Source of the DNA: Beggiatoa alba B18LD
GTDB lineage: Bacteria; Pseudomonadota; Gammaproteobacteria; Beggiatoales; Beggiatoaceae
Length of the DNA: 64,000 nucleotides
Assembly (NCBI RefSeq): GCF_000245015.1
Contig: NZ_JH600070.1
Location: 2,204,634 to 2,268,633, forward strand
Direction: 5' to 3'
In this document: positions 1 to 9,612 of the stretch, piece by piece
How positions within the stretch are numbered: the first letter of the stretch is position 1
Layout: every line of letters begins with the position of its first letter
Made by a program: the position numbers and the translations under genes
The notes under the pieces: model-generated
Databases searched by the model: none
What the model was told of the DNA's origin: nothing
Seen by the model: the letters and a program-made list of their open reading frames with translations, nothing else

Positions 1-416
1 ATATCGCCTAAACCAACACGGTTAATATCTGCGCTACCGTTGGTTAATGTGCCTAGAATATAGCGTTTTTGTAAGCGTTTTAGGACGGGGAGCACATCGG
101 GATAAAAAGTGACTTGATGGCGGGCCTGTTGAAAAATTTCAAAGGCTGGTTCGGCTATTTCAGCTTTATAGCCAGCTTCGACGGCAGCTTGTGCTAACCC
201 CATTTTTCGTAATAACCCTAAATTATTTAATAATTCGGGTTGTTCTTCTAATAATCGTTGTCGACGCTTTGCTAATTCGTTCACACTAAATTGCTTAGGA
301 ATTTTTGGATAATGTTGTCGTAACCAATCGAACAAGGCTTTTTCTGCTTGTTTAATCACAGGGTCTATTGACCATAAAGTATTGTCTAAATCAAAACAAA
401 TCGCACGGATAGGCAT
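1..416 (-). CDS. HAD-superfamily hydrolase (N-terminal part, cut by window edge)
   Basis: Reading the minus strand from an ATG at 416 gives an open frame that leaves the window at base 1, so about 138 N-terminal residues are visible. It opens MPIRAICFDLDNTLW, which contains the HAD nucleophile motif DxDxT (D9, D11, T13). This is followed by a helical cap region, then a TLTNG segment near the visible end, which fits HAD motif II (the S/T residue). The family covers small-molecule phosphatases and dehalogenases, and the substrate cannot be told from this fragment. It is divergent from the MerR-type gene at 615, with about 200 bp between them that may carry both promoters. Confidence 0.85.
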   Translation of the reverse strand, partial: MPIRAICFDLDNTLWSIDPVIKQAEKALFDWLRQHYPKIPKQFSVNELAKRRQRLLEEQPELLNNLGLLRKMGLAQAAVEAGYKAEIAEPAFEIFQQARHQVTFYPDVLPVLKRLQKRYILGTLTNGSADINRVGLGD

Positions 417-614
417 AAGTCATTTAATATATTATCAATCAGTTAAAAAATGATGCGTATCAAGATTGCGGAATACCAGTTTTTTAACAAAAATACAAAA
501 TTTCGCAACTTGATAAAACAATCGTCTATTAATATTGTAGCGAAGGAATCTGTTTTGAGCGTGCTACCCTATATTTTACCTAACCGCTGTTAAATTTATC
601 TAAGACATACCAGA

Positions 615-1532
615 ATGTTAAGAGAAGCTATTCAATTAGACGCTTATCGTTATCCTATTCGGACAGTTGCCAGTTTAACGGGCGTTAATCCGATTACCTT
701 GCGTGCATGGGAACGACGGTATGGATTAATTACCCCTTATCGAACGGATAAAGGTCATCGGCTGTATTCGCAACAAGATATTGACTTGATTTGTCGCATT
801 GTTGATTTATTAGACTCAGGTATTCCTATCAGTCAAATGAAACAAGCATTACAGCAACGCTTGCAACAGGGTACAGAAGTGAGGGTCGAATCTGTTTGGG
901 GGCATTATTTGCAACATATGCTTGTCGCAATCAGTCGCTTAGATGAATCCTGTTTAGATGCTACCTATAACGAAGTATTAGCTTTATACCCCATTGATAT
1001 TGTGACGCGAGATTTAATCCTTCCGTTAATGCAATTATTAGGAAATCGGTGGGATACAGCAGAAGGGTGTATTGCGGAAGAACATTTCTTCTCGGTTTAT
1101 ATTCGTAACAAGTTAGGTGCACGTTTTCACCATCGTTTAGGCATGACAAATGGAACTCGCTTACTCTGTGCCTGTGCTGAAGGGGAATGTCATGAAATCG
1201 GTTTACTGCTTTTCGCCCTTACTGCACATACAGAGGGATTTGAAACGGTTATTCTTGGTGCAAATCTGCCTTTAAGTGAACTTCCCATTGCGGTTAAACG
1301 CTCACGCAGTCACGCCATTGTATTATCTAGCCATGCAAATACATTACGACCGCTGTTAAAACATAACTTACCCCTGCTCATTCAAAAAGTACAAATTCCT
1401 GTCTGGATTGGGGGAGAAGCCTCTAGTATCTATCATGATGAAATTCGCCAAATAGGTGCAATGCCATTAGGTGAAGATTTCGCCCAAGGGGTTAAATACA
1501 TTCAACAGCATTTTCAATTACATCTTTCTTAA
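615..1532 (+). CDS. MerR-family regulator with B12-binding domain (CarH/LitR-like)
   Basis: 305 residues. Residues 14-80 form a MerR winged helix (TLRAWERRYGL, then GHRLYSQQDI). Residues about 95-175 match the B12-binding helical cap, with W146 followed by nine residues and then E156-H157. This is the W-x9-EH signature of adenosylcobalamin photoreceptors. Residues 180-300 form a Rossmann-like B12 domain with E191-x-H193-x-x-G196, where His193 sits at the position of the lower axial cobalt ligand, and a later GG pair (266-267). In known CarH/LitR proteins the dark tetramer represses DNA and light releases it. A light-responsive role here is inference from those motifs. No photolyase or carotenoid gene is adjacent in the window. 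There is no clear Shine-Dalgarno, but no better start is available. Confidence 0.85.
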   Translation: MLREAIQLDAYRYPIRTVASLTGVNPITLRAWERRYGLITPYRTDKGHRLYSQQDIDLICRIVDLLDSGIPISQMKQALQQRLQQGTEVRVESVWGHYLQHMLVAISRLDESCLDATYNEVLALYPIDIVTRDLILPLMQLLGNRWDTAEGCIAEEHFFSVYIRNKLGARFHHRLGMTNGTRLLCACAEGECHEIGLLLFALTAHTEGFETVILGANLPLSELPIAVKRSRSHAIVLSSHANTLRPLLKHNLPLLIQKVQIPVWIGGEASSIYHDEIRQIGAMPLGEDFAQGVKYIQQHFQLHLS

Positions 1533-1756
1533 TACACGGCTACGTTACTATCCAATTTCTCCTCTCATGATAAAACTGCCTAATCGCCTCATATTGGTAC
1601 AAATCTTGTTTATATTAGGCGTTACTCCGACAAGGGCTGTCGATTACTCATTGATAAACAAACTTATTAAATAATAATTACTCTTTTTATGTGGTTTAAA
1701 CTGGAGGGTTTACGTTTAAGCGCATAAAATATTTTGTTTCGTGTTAAAGCTTTTAG

Positions 1757-3058
<1,302 letters not shown>

Positions 3059-3061
<3 letters not shown>

Positions 3062-3303
3062 TCTAAACATTAAAACAAAGACCTGCTAGGTTTTCAAAAC
3101 CTAGTAGGTCTGTCGGAACATGCGAAAAGATTAAAACATCGTCTGAATCAGAATTTTCAGAATTAACAGAATTAACAGAATTAACAGAATTTAAACCCTA
3201 AAACCAAAAAGTCAGGTGAATTACGCTTTTTAATTCTGCTAATTCTGTGAATTCTGATTCAGACAAGCTGTTATCTTTTTAAAAACTCGCAGAACTTAGA
3301 TTA
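3059..3303. repeat. Composite palindromic element R1 (modules T-A-B-T)
   Basis: About 245 bp. The ends are a degenerate inverted repeat (TAATCTAA at 3059, TTAGATTA ending at 3303). Module A is the 33-bp palindrome at 3079-3111 (AGACCTGCTAGG, one central base, CCTAGTAGGTCT). Module B spans 3141-3264, from GTCTGAATCAG to CTGATTCAGAC, and its arms are built of 9-base units of the type CAGAATTAA. The sequence CTCGCAGAACTTAG just before the right end is the inner part of module T seen in other copies. The element fills most of the eno-phosphatase gap; the remaining 135 bp up to 3438 is AT-rich and probably holds the promoter for the phosphatase. Confidence 0.85.
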
Positions 3304-3438
3304 GGATTAAAAACACTTAACTCGTTTTATCCACGATAAAAACTCCAATTTAAACAAATAACGATGTCATATTGTTGACACACTGGACTGTCATGATACC
3401 CGCCCGATAAAGACTGTAGCCATGAAAGGGTCAGCACC

Positions 3439-4257
3439 GTGACACCGCCAACTAAACATTATCGAGCAATCTGGTTATCAGATATTCATCTCGGCACGCG
3501 GGGATGTAAAGCGGATTTCCTCCTTGATTTTTTAAAAAATCATGAATCGGAATACCTCTATTTAGTCGGCGATATTATCGACGGCTGGCGATTAAAAAAA
3601 TCTTGGTATTGGTCACAATCTCATAATGATGTGATTCAAAAAGTCTTGAGAAAAGCCCGTAAAGGGACAAAAGTCTTTTTTATCCCTGGTAATCATGACG
3701 AAGCCGCTCGCCAATTTTTAAATATTACCTTTGGCGATATTCATGTCGTGGATGAAATGATACACACTACCGCCGATGGGCGACGCTTATTAGTCATTCA
3801 TGGCGACCAATTTGATGGCGTGATTCAATATGCCCGTTGGTTAGCCTTATTAGGCGATTGGGCTTATGAAATGGTTTTAAGCCTGAATCATTTTTATAAT
3901 CTTTGTCGGCGTAAATTAGGTTATCCCTATTGGTCTTTATCCGCTTATTTAAAACATAAAGTTAAAAATGCGGTGAATTTTATTACAGCCTTTGAACAAG
4001 TGTTAGCCGAAGAAGCACGGCGGCGCGAATTAGACGGCGTTGTCTGCGGTCATATTCATAAAGCTGAAATCCGCATGATTGATGATATTTTGTATTGTAA
4101 TGATGGGGATTGGGTAGAAAGTTGTACCGCGTTAATTGAAGACTGGGACGGCAACTTGTTCATTATGGAATGGACAGATAACCATCAACCTCCACACCAT
4201 AAGAAGCAAGTGCATGAAGATTCTGATAGTATCCGACGCGTGGTTACCTCAAATTAA
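3439..4257 (+). CDS. Metallophosphoesterase, UDP-2,3-diacylglucosamine diphosphatase-like
   Basis: 272 residues from a GTG start with AAAGGG eight bases upstream. It carries the calcineurin-like metal motifs in order: D15-x-H17 (SDIHLGT), G44-D45 (VGDIIDGW), G84-NHDE, an IHGDQFD histidine near residue 120, and GHIHKAE near 200. LpxH-type members hydrolyse UDP-diacylglucosamine in lipid A synthesis; this longer form may be LpxH-like or act on another nucleotide-sugar or lipid. Its last 44 bases overlap the start of the glycosyltransferase gene, so the two are translationally coupled, and this pairing suggests envelope glycolipid work. A six-codon frame starting at the ATG at 3422 ends in a TGA that overlaps the GTG start; it is probably chance. 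Confidence 0.85.
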   Translation: MTPPTKHYRAIWLSDIHLGTRGCKADFLLDFLKNHESEYLYLVGDIIDGWRLKKSWYWSQSHNDVIQKVLRKARKGTKVFFIPGNHDEAARQFLNITFGDIHVVDEMIHTTADGRRLLVIHGDQFDGVIQYARWLALLGDWAYEMVLSLNHFYNLCRRKLGYPYWSLSAYLKHKVKNAVNFITAFEQVLAEEARRRELDGVVCGHIHKAEIRMIDDILYCNDGDWVESCTALIEDWDGNLFIMEWTDNHQPPHHKKQVHEDSDSIRRVVTSN

Positions 4258-5221
4258 TGGGGTTGTGCGGACACTGCTCACCACCCGCCAGTTTTTAGAA
4301 ACGATGGGGCATCAAGTGTTAATGGTCACTCCTGATTTATTTAAAACCATTCCTTGCCCAACTTATCCTGAAATTCGTTTAGCCTTACGTCCAACTAAAA
4401 AAATAGAACAATTAGTTCAAGAGTTTGACCCTGATACAATTCATATTGCCACTGAAGGACCTTTAGGGTTAGCTGCGCGTCTTTTTTGTGCGAGACAACG
4501 TAAACGTTTCACAACCTCTTTTCACACAAAATTTCCTGAGTATGTTCATGCCCGTTTTGGTATTCCAACCCGCTGGAGTTATCGCTTATTGCGTTGGTTT
4601 CATGGCTTATCGAGTCGTGTGATGGTCGCAACGCAGAGTTTACGGCAAGAGCTGGAAACACAAGGATTTCAAAATTTAGCCTTTTGGTCGAGAGGAGTGG
4701 ACATTCATTTATTCCGCCCACAGGCAAAAGATTTTTTAAACGATGTTCGTCCTATCTCTCTTTATGTGGGACGAGTAGCAGTAGAAAAAAATATTGAAGC
4801 GTTTTTAAAATTGAAATTAGCAGGGACAAAATACGTTGTTGGGCATGGCCCTCAGTTAGATTTATTAAAACAGCAATATCCCGATGTGCGTTTTGTGGGC
4901 GCGAAAACGGGGGAAGAATTATCACGTTATTATGCGGCGGCGGATGTGTTTGTATTTCCAAGCCGTACCGATACCTTTGGATTGGTTTTATTAGAATCTT
5001 TAGCATCGGGCACGCCTGTTGCCGCGTACCCTGTGCCAGGCCCTTTAGATGTGATTGGAGAGTCGGGGGCTGGGTGTTTGGATGAAAATTTAGAATTGGC
5101 GGTACAACGCGCTTTAACAATTCCCGCAGAACGTTGTCGTTATCACGCAGAGCAGTATTCATGGCAAGTTTGTACCCAACAATTTTTAGAAAACTTGTGC
5201 CCTATTAAGAAAATATCTTAA
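4214..5221 (+). CDS. Glycosyltransferase family 4 (GT-B fold)
   Basis: 335 residues from the ATG at 4214 (MKILIVSDAWLPQINGVVRT), chosen over a longer frame opening at 4136 because the nucleotide-sugar transferase fold begins exactly here. The N-terminal acceptor domain carries G-V-V-R-T. The C-terminal donor domain carries LYVGRVAVEKN and the E-x7-E-like region PSRTDTFGLVLLESLASGTP. Members of this branch add a sugar to a lipid or nucleotide-linked acceptor, for example glucosyl- or mannosyl-diacylglycerol synthesis. The exact donor is not visible. It overlaps the upstream phosphatase by 44 bp, implying one operon for membrane lipid or lipid A modification. Confidence 0.9.
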   Translation: MKILIVSDAWLPQINGVVRTLLTTRQFLETMGHQVLMVTPDLFKTIPCPTYPEIRLALRPTKKIEQLVQEFDPDTIHIATEGPLGLAARLFCARQRKRFTTSFHTKFPEYVHARFGIPTRWSYRLLRWFHGLSSRVMVATQSLRQELETQGFQNLAFWSRGVDIHLFRPQAKDFLNDVRPISLYVGRVAVEKNIEAFLKLKLAGTKYVVGHGPQLDLLKQQYPDVRFVGAKTGEELSRYYAAADVFVFPSRTDTFGLVLLESLASGTPVAAYPVPGPLDVIGESGAGCLDENLELAVQRALTIPAERCRYHAEQYSWQVCTQQFLENLCPIKKIS

Positions 5222-5237
5222 ATAAACGGTTATTCAC

Positions 5238-6323
5238 TTATTTTGCAATATTCAAGCGGGTAGGCATACGAATCGTGAAAATACTACCGCGCCCAAGTTG
5301 GCTAGTGACTTGAATATGCCCGCCCATCATTTCTGCAAACCGTTTAGTAATCGCTAAGCCTAAGCCTGTTCCGCCATATTTACGGGTTGTTGAACTATCA
5401 GCTTGTGTAAAGGGTTGAAACAGTTTACCGACTTGCTCTTCAGTCATCCCAATGCCTTGGTCAGACACTTTAAAAATAACCCATTCTTTTGCTTCATTAT
5501 CTAAAGTACGTGTAACACTTAAAACAATTTTACCTTTATCAGTAAATTTTGCCGCATTACTTAATAGATTTAATAACATTTGCCGAACTTTGGTTAAATC
5601 TGCGTAAATTTCACCTAAGTCTTGTGGATGCTGTTCAACCGACAACATATTTTCCTTGTGTTGTACAATCGGCAATACTGTTTCTGTGACATCTTGAATC
5701 ACTGCGCTGAGGTTAAAAGATTCATTATGTACATCCATTTTCCCCGCTTCGATTTTGGTAATATCTAAGACATCATTAATTAATCCTAATAAATGCTTGC
5801 CCGCGCCTTGAATTCTTTGTAAATCAGGTAATAACTCATCATAACCCAAATCTGCAATGTCTTCCTGTAACATCTCGCTATAGCCGATAATAGCGTTTAA
5901 AGGCGTGCGCAATTCGTGGCTCATATTCGCTAAGAAAGAAGATTTTGCACGGCTAGCTTGTTCGGCGACATCTCGAGAATGTCTTAGCTCTGCCTCAATT
6001 TTGGTGCGCTCGTAAATTTCTCGCTGTAAATGAATATTTTTTTCGGCGAGTTCTTGCGTGCGGCGGGTAACCTCGCTTTCTAATGAATCGCGTGCTTTAG
6101 TCAATTGCCGTTCAAAGGCATCGGCATGTTCTGTGGTGGTGACTAATAATAATTCTAAGTCGGCTTTTTCCTGTTCTAAATCGCTGATACGACGACGTAA
6201 CCGTTCGATTTCGTCGGTAGTTGGATCGTTTTTGGCAGTGTCATCGAGCAGCATATCAGGTCGTTTTATTGGTAAAAAAGAGGATGGTATTACAGAGAGA
6301 GGTGGTGTAGAAAGCCTATTCAT
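5238..6323 (-). CDS. Cytosolic sensor histidine kinase without sensor domain
   Basis: 361 residues from the ATG at 6323; an in-frame TTG 25 codons upstream looks weaker. After a disordered start, residues about 30-125 form a continuous coiled coil with charged heptads. HisKA follows ([14 protein letters not shown]), then HATPase_c with an N-box ([11 protein letters not shown]), G1 (VSDQGIGM), F (LFQPFTQ) and G2 (GGTGLGL) boxes. There is no membrane segment, PAS, or receiver domain. The signal must come through the coiled coil or a partner protein. No response regulator is adjacent. It is convergent with the glycosyltransferase, 16 bp apart. Confidence 0.93.
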   Translation of the reverse strand: MNRLSTPPLSVIPSSFLPIKRPDMLLDDTAKNDPTTDEIERLRRRISDLEQEKADLELLLVTTTEHADAFERQLTKARDSLESEVTRRTQELAEKNIHLQREIYERTKIEAELRHSRDVAEQASRAKSSFLANMSHELRTPLNAIIGYSEMLQEDIADLGYDELLPDLQRIQGAGKHLLGLINDVLDITKIEAGKMDVHNESFNLSAVIQDVTETVLPIVQHKENMLSVEQHPQDLGEIYADLTKVRQMLLNLLSNAAKFTDKGKIVLSVTRTLDNEAKEWVIFKVSDQGIGMTEEQVGKLFQPFTQADSSTTRKYGGTGLGLAITKRFAEMMGGHIQVTSQLGRGSIFTIRMPTRLNIAK

Positions 6324-6485
6324 AATAATAACCGTCTTATTGTCTGTCTCAAAACAAAATCTGCTTTTTTGTAGAAGCTTAATACAACTGTATGACAATT
6401 TATCAACGTTTTTTAAGTCAATTAATTATCAAATATGGTAAAAGACCTTAATTTACGTTTTACATCCAAAATAAGGGGATTTTTT

Positions 6486-6758
6486 ATGTTACGTTGGTTG
6501 CACGAGTTACCATGGTTTTTTATTATCTTTTTCTGCCTAACCTTAGGACTTGCACCATTTACCCCACAACCCCATCTTTTTGAAAAGCTAACGATGTTAT
6601 GGCAAGGGACATTGAGCAGACCTATCGATATCTTTGATTTATTCCTACACGCAACCCCATTTCTACTAGCATTTTTAAAACTATATATCCTATGGTTCAT
6701 GAAATTTGAGCCTATGACAAGTGCTACAAGCTCATCGGAAACAACAGAACAGAAGTAA
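6486..6758 (+). CDS. Small conserved membrane protein (sometimes labelled RND transporter)
   Basis: 90 residues from the ATG at 6486, which has AAGGGGA upstream, in preference to an earlier in-frame ATG at 6435 with no ribosome site. There are two hydrophobic segments (about 10-28 and 55-72) and a polar Ser/Thr-rich tail. The motif LGLAPFTPQPHL followed by RPIDIFDLFLH is recognisable from similar short proteins in other proteobacteria, where the label RND transporter is only a name. Its TAA is followed directly by the ATG of the acyltransferase, so the two are co-translated. Function unknown. Confidence 0.7.
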   Translation: MLRWLHELPWFFIIFFCLTLGLAPFTPQPHLFEKLTMLWQGTLSRPIDIFDLFLHATPFLLAFLKLYILWFMKFEPMTSATSSSETTEQK

Positions 6759-7643
6759 ATGCGTGACTTTTTAATTAAATTTTTTTTATATCTCTTTGCT
6801 TTTCTTCCTTTGAGCAAAGTACATGCCATTGCTTCTTACATTGGGCGGATATTGGTTTATTTTCCTAATTCGCCCATTGCGTATATTACCCGTAAAAATA
6901 TTACTGTCTGTTATCCTCACCTTTCACCGCAAGCACAACAGCAGTTAATTAAAGCCAGTTTAATTGAAACTTGTAAAACTTTTAGTGAGTTAGGCGCAGT
7001 ATGGCTTTGGTCGCCACGACGTGTCATGTCATTAGTCCGTCAAGTCAGCGGTGAAGGGTATTTAAAACAAGCGATTCAACAAGGACGAGGTGTAATTTTA
7101 TTGACACCACATTTAGGTTCGTGGGAAATGGCAGGGCTTTATGCATCAGCACATTATGAAATTACTAGCTTATATCGTCCCCCGAAAAGAACAGGGTTAA
7201 GTGATTTAATTAAACGCGGACGAGAACGCATTGGAGCGCGTCTTGTTCCTACTGACCAAGCAGGGATTAGAGCGTTATATCAAACCCTAAAGCGCGGTGA
7301 AATTGCAGGGATTTTACCCGACCAAGTGCCACATCAAGAAGGCACAGGGGAATTTGCGCCTTTTTTTCACTGTCCTGCTTATACCATGACGTTAGTCGCA
7401 CGGTTTGCCCGCAAGAACCAATCTCCCGTTATTTTTACCTACGCGGAACGTTTACCCAATGGGGAAGGATTTCACATTCATTTTTTGCCCGCGCCTGATG
7501 ATATTGATTCTGATGATATTCAATTAGCAGTGAGTGCCTTAAATCAAGGGATAGAAAATTGTATTCAACACTGTCCTAGTCAATATCAATGGAGTTATAA
7601 ACGCTTTAAACGCTTACCGAATGGACAAGCCTGTATTTATTAA
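6759..7643 (+). CDS. Lysophospholipid/lipid A acyltransferase, LpxL/HtrB family
   Basis: 294 residues. A hydrophobic N-terminus (residues 1-20) anchors it to the inner membrane. The catalytic H-x4-E of the LPLAT family is H118-LGSW-E123, and a second conserved patch is ILPDQVPHQEG. Family members add secondary acyl chains to Kdo2-lipid A from acyl-ACP; some relatives acylate other lipids such as ornithine lipids. The length is close to the usual 300-310. It starts immediately after the small membrane protein at 6486. Whether it is LpxL or LpxM cannot be decided here. Confidence 0.88.
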   Translation: MRDFLIKFFLYLFAFLPLSKVHAIASYIGRILVYFPNSPIAYITRKNITVCYPHLSPQAQQQLIKASLIETCKTFSELGAVWLWSPRRVMSLVRQVSGEGYLKQAIQQGRGVILLTPHLGSWEMAGLYASAHYEITSLYRPPKRTGLSDLIKRGRERIGARLVPTDQAGIRALYQTLKRGEIAGILPDQVPHQEGTGEFAPFFHCPAYTMTLVARFARKNQSPVIFTYAERLPNGEGFHIHFLPAPDDIDSDDIQLAVSALNQGIENCIQHCPSQYQWSYKRFKRLPNGQACIY

Positions 7644-7730
7644 AATCTGCATTTATCTGGTTTGTATTTAAACCTTATTAAAATACACTAGACTTAAAAT
7701 TTATCGATAAACTGATGTGATGTTAAAAAG

Positions 7731-8423
7731 ATGACAACTGAATACCGTGAGATTATTTATGATGGTTTGTGGCGCAATAACACCAGTTTTGTACAGTTAT
7801 TGGGCTTATGCCCGCTACTGGCGACCACAGGGACATTAGTGAATGGCTTAGGCTTAGGCATTGCGACGACACTCATTTTAATCGTGACCAATGCAAGCGT
7901 GTCTTTAATTCGCCATATTGTGCCGAATGAGGTACGCATCCCGATTTTTGTGTTAATTATTGCCGCTGTTGTAACCGCTGTCGAACTATTGATGAAAGCC
8001 TTTTACTATGATTTATATATGGTTTTAGGCATATTTATCCCTTTAATTGTGACTAACTGCTTTGTCATTGGACGGGCGGAGGCGTTTGCCTCGCGTCATG
8101 CGATTGATAAATCTATGTTAGATGGTTTAATGATGGGGTTAGGGTTTACGCTGGCATTAAGTTTATTAGGGGGTTTACGAGAATTATTAGGACATGGGAC
8201 GCTATTCGCACAAGCAGAAATCATGTTCGGCGAATGGGGACGAGCGATGACCATTACCGTTTTTGAACATTACAAAGGCTTTCTCATTGCAATTTTACCG
8301 CCTGGTGCATTTTTTGGGTTAGCGTTACTAATTGTTTTAAAAAATATGATAGACCAACGTTTAAGCAAAAAAGTGGTTAAGCCTGTAGTCGTGAACGCGC
8401 CAACGGTACAACAATCAATTTAA
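7731..8423 (+). CDS. rsxE: Ion-translocating electron transport complex subunit E
   Basis: 230 residues with six hydrophobic segments. The opening [22 protein letters not shown], then RAEAFASRH and the cytoplasmic-loop segment GLRELLG, are characteristic of RnfE/RsxE. In the Rnf complex this membrane subunit helps couple electron flow between ferredoxin and NAD to ion movement; in E. coli the same complex resets SoxR. The gene normally ends an rnfABCDGE operon, but here it has no rnf neighbours and sits after a lipid acyltransferase. Its TAA stop is embedded in the left terminal repeat of element R2. Confidence 0.95.
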   Translation: MTTEYREIIYDGLWRNNTSFVQLLGLCPLLATTGTLVNGLGLGIATTLILIVTNASVSLIRHIVPNEVRIPIFVLIIAAVVTAVELLMKAFYYDLYMVLGIFIPLIVTNCFVIGRAEAFASRHAIDKSMLDGLMMGLGFTLALSLLGGLRELLGHGTLFAQAEIMFGEWGRAMTITVFEHYKGFLIAILPPGAFFGLALLIVLKNMIDQRLSKKVVKPVVVNAPTVQQSI

Positions 8424-8484
8424 CCTGAGTTTTGCGAGATTTTTGTTTAAGGATTTTTAATCCTGCTAATCCTGATTCAGACAA
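8420..8484. repeat. Truncated palindromic element R2
   Basis: It starts with TTAACCTGAGTT at 8420, overlapping the rsxE stop codon, continues TTGCGAGATTT, and then jumps to the right arm of module B (AATCCTGCTAATCCTGATTCAGAC, ending near 8482). The left arm of B, module A and the right terminal repeat are missing, so this is a deletion derivative of the family described at 40175. Confidence 0.75.
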
Positions 8485-8485
8485 T

Positions 8486-8521
8486 AAAAAAGCCTCAGTA
8501 TCAACATACTGAGGCTTTTTT
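8486..8521. terminator. Rho-independent terminator, bidirectional
   Basis: A perfect 10-bp stem (AGCCTCAGTA at 8491-8500, TACTGAGGCT at 8507-8516) with a 6-base loop, flanked by an A-run on the left and a T-run on the right. It ends the rsxE transcript. On the other strand it would stop transcription leaving the CRISPR array. Confidence 0.9.
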
Positions 8522-8535
8522 ATTTCTATTGTCTT

Positions 8536-8708
8536 CAATAAACCGCCTGCTTTGGCGAATCAGCTGTAACCATTGCCCAACAATACAAATCGCTTACGGA
8601 TATGTTTCAACCGCCTGCTTTGGCGAATCAGCTGTAACCAACGGTCGAAATTTCTCCAGCGGTAGTTGAGGAGTTTCAACCGCCTGCTTTGGCGAATCAG
8701 CTGTAACC
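8536..8708 (-). CRISPR. Orphan CRISPR array, three repeats and two spacers
   Basis: The 36-bp repeat appears intact at 8604-8639 and 8673-8708. On the minus strand it begins GGTTACAGC and ends GGTTGAAAC, the ending typical of type I and III repeats. A third copy at 8536-8571 keeps 31 bases (8541-8571) but has lost the 5 bases that would form its minus-strand 3' end. The spacers are 32 bp (8572-8603) and 33 bp (8640-8672). The degenerate last repeat at the low-coordinate end and the AT-rich flank at 8709-8900 agree with minus-strand transcription and a leader above 8708. No cas gene is in the window, so it is a remnant or is served in trans. Confidence 0.88.
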
Positions 8709-9020
8709 CCGACGGTCAAAATAATCGCATATCTTTCACTTGCTTGCAAGCCAAAATTTTCACGAAAAATTGCCCGAAAAAGTAGAACTCTTTTGCATAT
8801 TTCTTGCATAAGAAAATATTTAATTAAATCAATAAAATATAGATATCGTTTTTCAAAAAAACTGCCCATTTTACAACCCTCGAAAAGTAGAACTCTCTTC
8901 TTGATTTTAAAGGACTATTTAATTATTCTCGTTTATTCTTACGAGATGAATAACTCGATATTGATACAACTTCATTTAAAAAACAGCAAAACGATTACCT
9001 ATCAACTGATTTGTTCATAA
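8709..9020 (-). promoter_or_regulatory. AT-rich putative CRISPR leader with a duplicated 16-bp motif
   Basis: No convincing gene lies between the array and the gspG terminator. The sequence CGAAAA(A)GTAGAACTCT occurs at 8775-8791 and again at 8881-8896, 106 bp apart in the same orientation. The remainder is AT-rich with A/T runs. The position next to the intact repeat end fits a leader. The short open frames seen here are not supported by ribosome sites. Confidence 0.45.
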
Positions 9021-9025
9021 ACAAA

Positions 9026-9049
9026 ATTCCCCCTAGTTACAGGGGGAAT
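9026..9049 (-). terminator. Rho-independent terminator of gspG
   Basis: A nine-base stem, ATTCCCCCT (9026-9034) with AGGGGGAAT (9041-9049), and a six-base loop. On the minus strand it is followed by TTTTGTTT, as expected for the end of the gspG message about 45 bp upstream. Confidence 0.85.
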
Positions 9050-9094
9050 ATCTTTTCTCATCCAGCACTAACCCATAGATTGATATTGAAAATT

Positions 9095-9526
9095 TTAATT
9101 TTCCGCCGTAAAGCCAATATCACTATTTTCTTCAGAACCCCCTTTTTGCCCATCTGCCCCAAATGAGTAGAGAGTAAACGGATTGCCACTTGCGCTTTTA
9201 GTATTGCTGTATTGATAAGGACGATTCCAAGGGTCAACAGGAACAGCACCATCAATATAAGGACCTTTCCACAAGGATTTAATCACTTGGTCTTGTGGCG
9301 TGCTCGTCAATAATGCAAGCCCTTCCTCAGTCGTGGGATAACGTCCAATGTCTAAACGCATGGTGTCTAATGAACCTTTAAGCATCTTAATTTGCGTATC
9401 AGTGGTTTTAATTTTCGCAGTTTCTGCTTGTCCCATTAACCGAGGGCCAACAAGTCCTGCTAATAAACCAATGATAACCAGTACAACCAGCATTTCTAAT
9501 AAGGTAAAACCTGTTTGTTTTTGCAT
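9095..9526 (-). CDS. gspG: Type II secretion major pseudopilin GspG
   Basis: 143 residues. The prepilin peptidase site is KQTG|FTLLE with Glu at +5, followed by a hydrophobic helix and the conserved GLAGLVGPRLMG region. The C-terminal part has the GspG landmarks YPTTEEGL, WKGPYI, DPWNRPYQY and SFGADGQKGG, the last belonging to the calcium-binding loop. GspG subunits build the pseudopilus that drives folded exoproteins through the outer membrane. The gene has its own terminator and no gsp neighbours, which is unusual because it normally sits in a gspC-N operon. Confidence 0.95.
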   Translation of the reverse strand: MQKQTGFTLLEMLVVLVIIGLLAGLVGPRLMGQAETAKIKTTDTQIKMLKGSLDTMRLDIGRYPTTEEGLALLTSTPQDQVIKSLWKGPYIDGAVPVDPWNRPYQYSNTKSASGNPFTLYSFGADGQKGGSEENSDIGFTAEN

Positions 9527-9612
9527 ACTTTATAACCTATTTCGTTTAATAAAAATTGTTTTAATTATAGCATGTTATGCGCCTAAGCATCATGACGAAT
9601 TTGTCATATTAT

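Noticed and set aside
1567-1674. 35-residue frame with signal-like sequence (MIKLPNRLILVQ...) after the MerR gene
   Set aside because: There is no ribosome site (CTCCTC precedes it), it lies in an AT-rich gap, and nothing supports translation.
3422-3442. Six-codon leader peptide overlapping the phosphatase GTG start
   Set aside because: The AAAGGG that would be part of its coding region is the ribosome site of the phosphatase itself; the overlap is probably coincidental.
4136-4213. Longer N-terminus for the GT4 glycosyltransferase
   Set aside because: The extra 26 residues lie inside the phosphatase gene and have no GT-B similarity; the ATG at 4214 starts the fold exactly.
8594-8869. 91-residue minus-strand frame across the CRISPR
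   Set aside because: It is made of the repeat units read through (repeated TADSPKQAVET), so it is an artefact of the array, not a gene.
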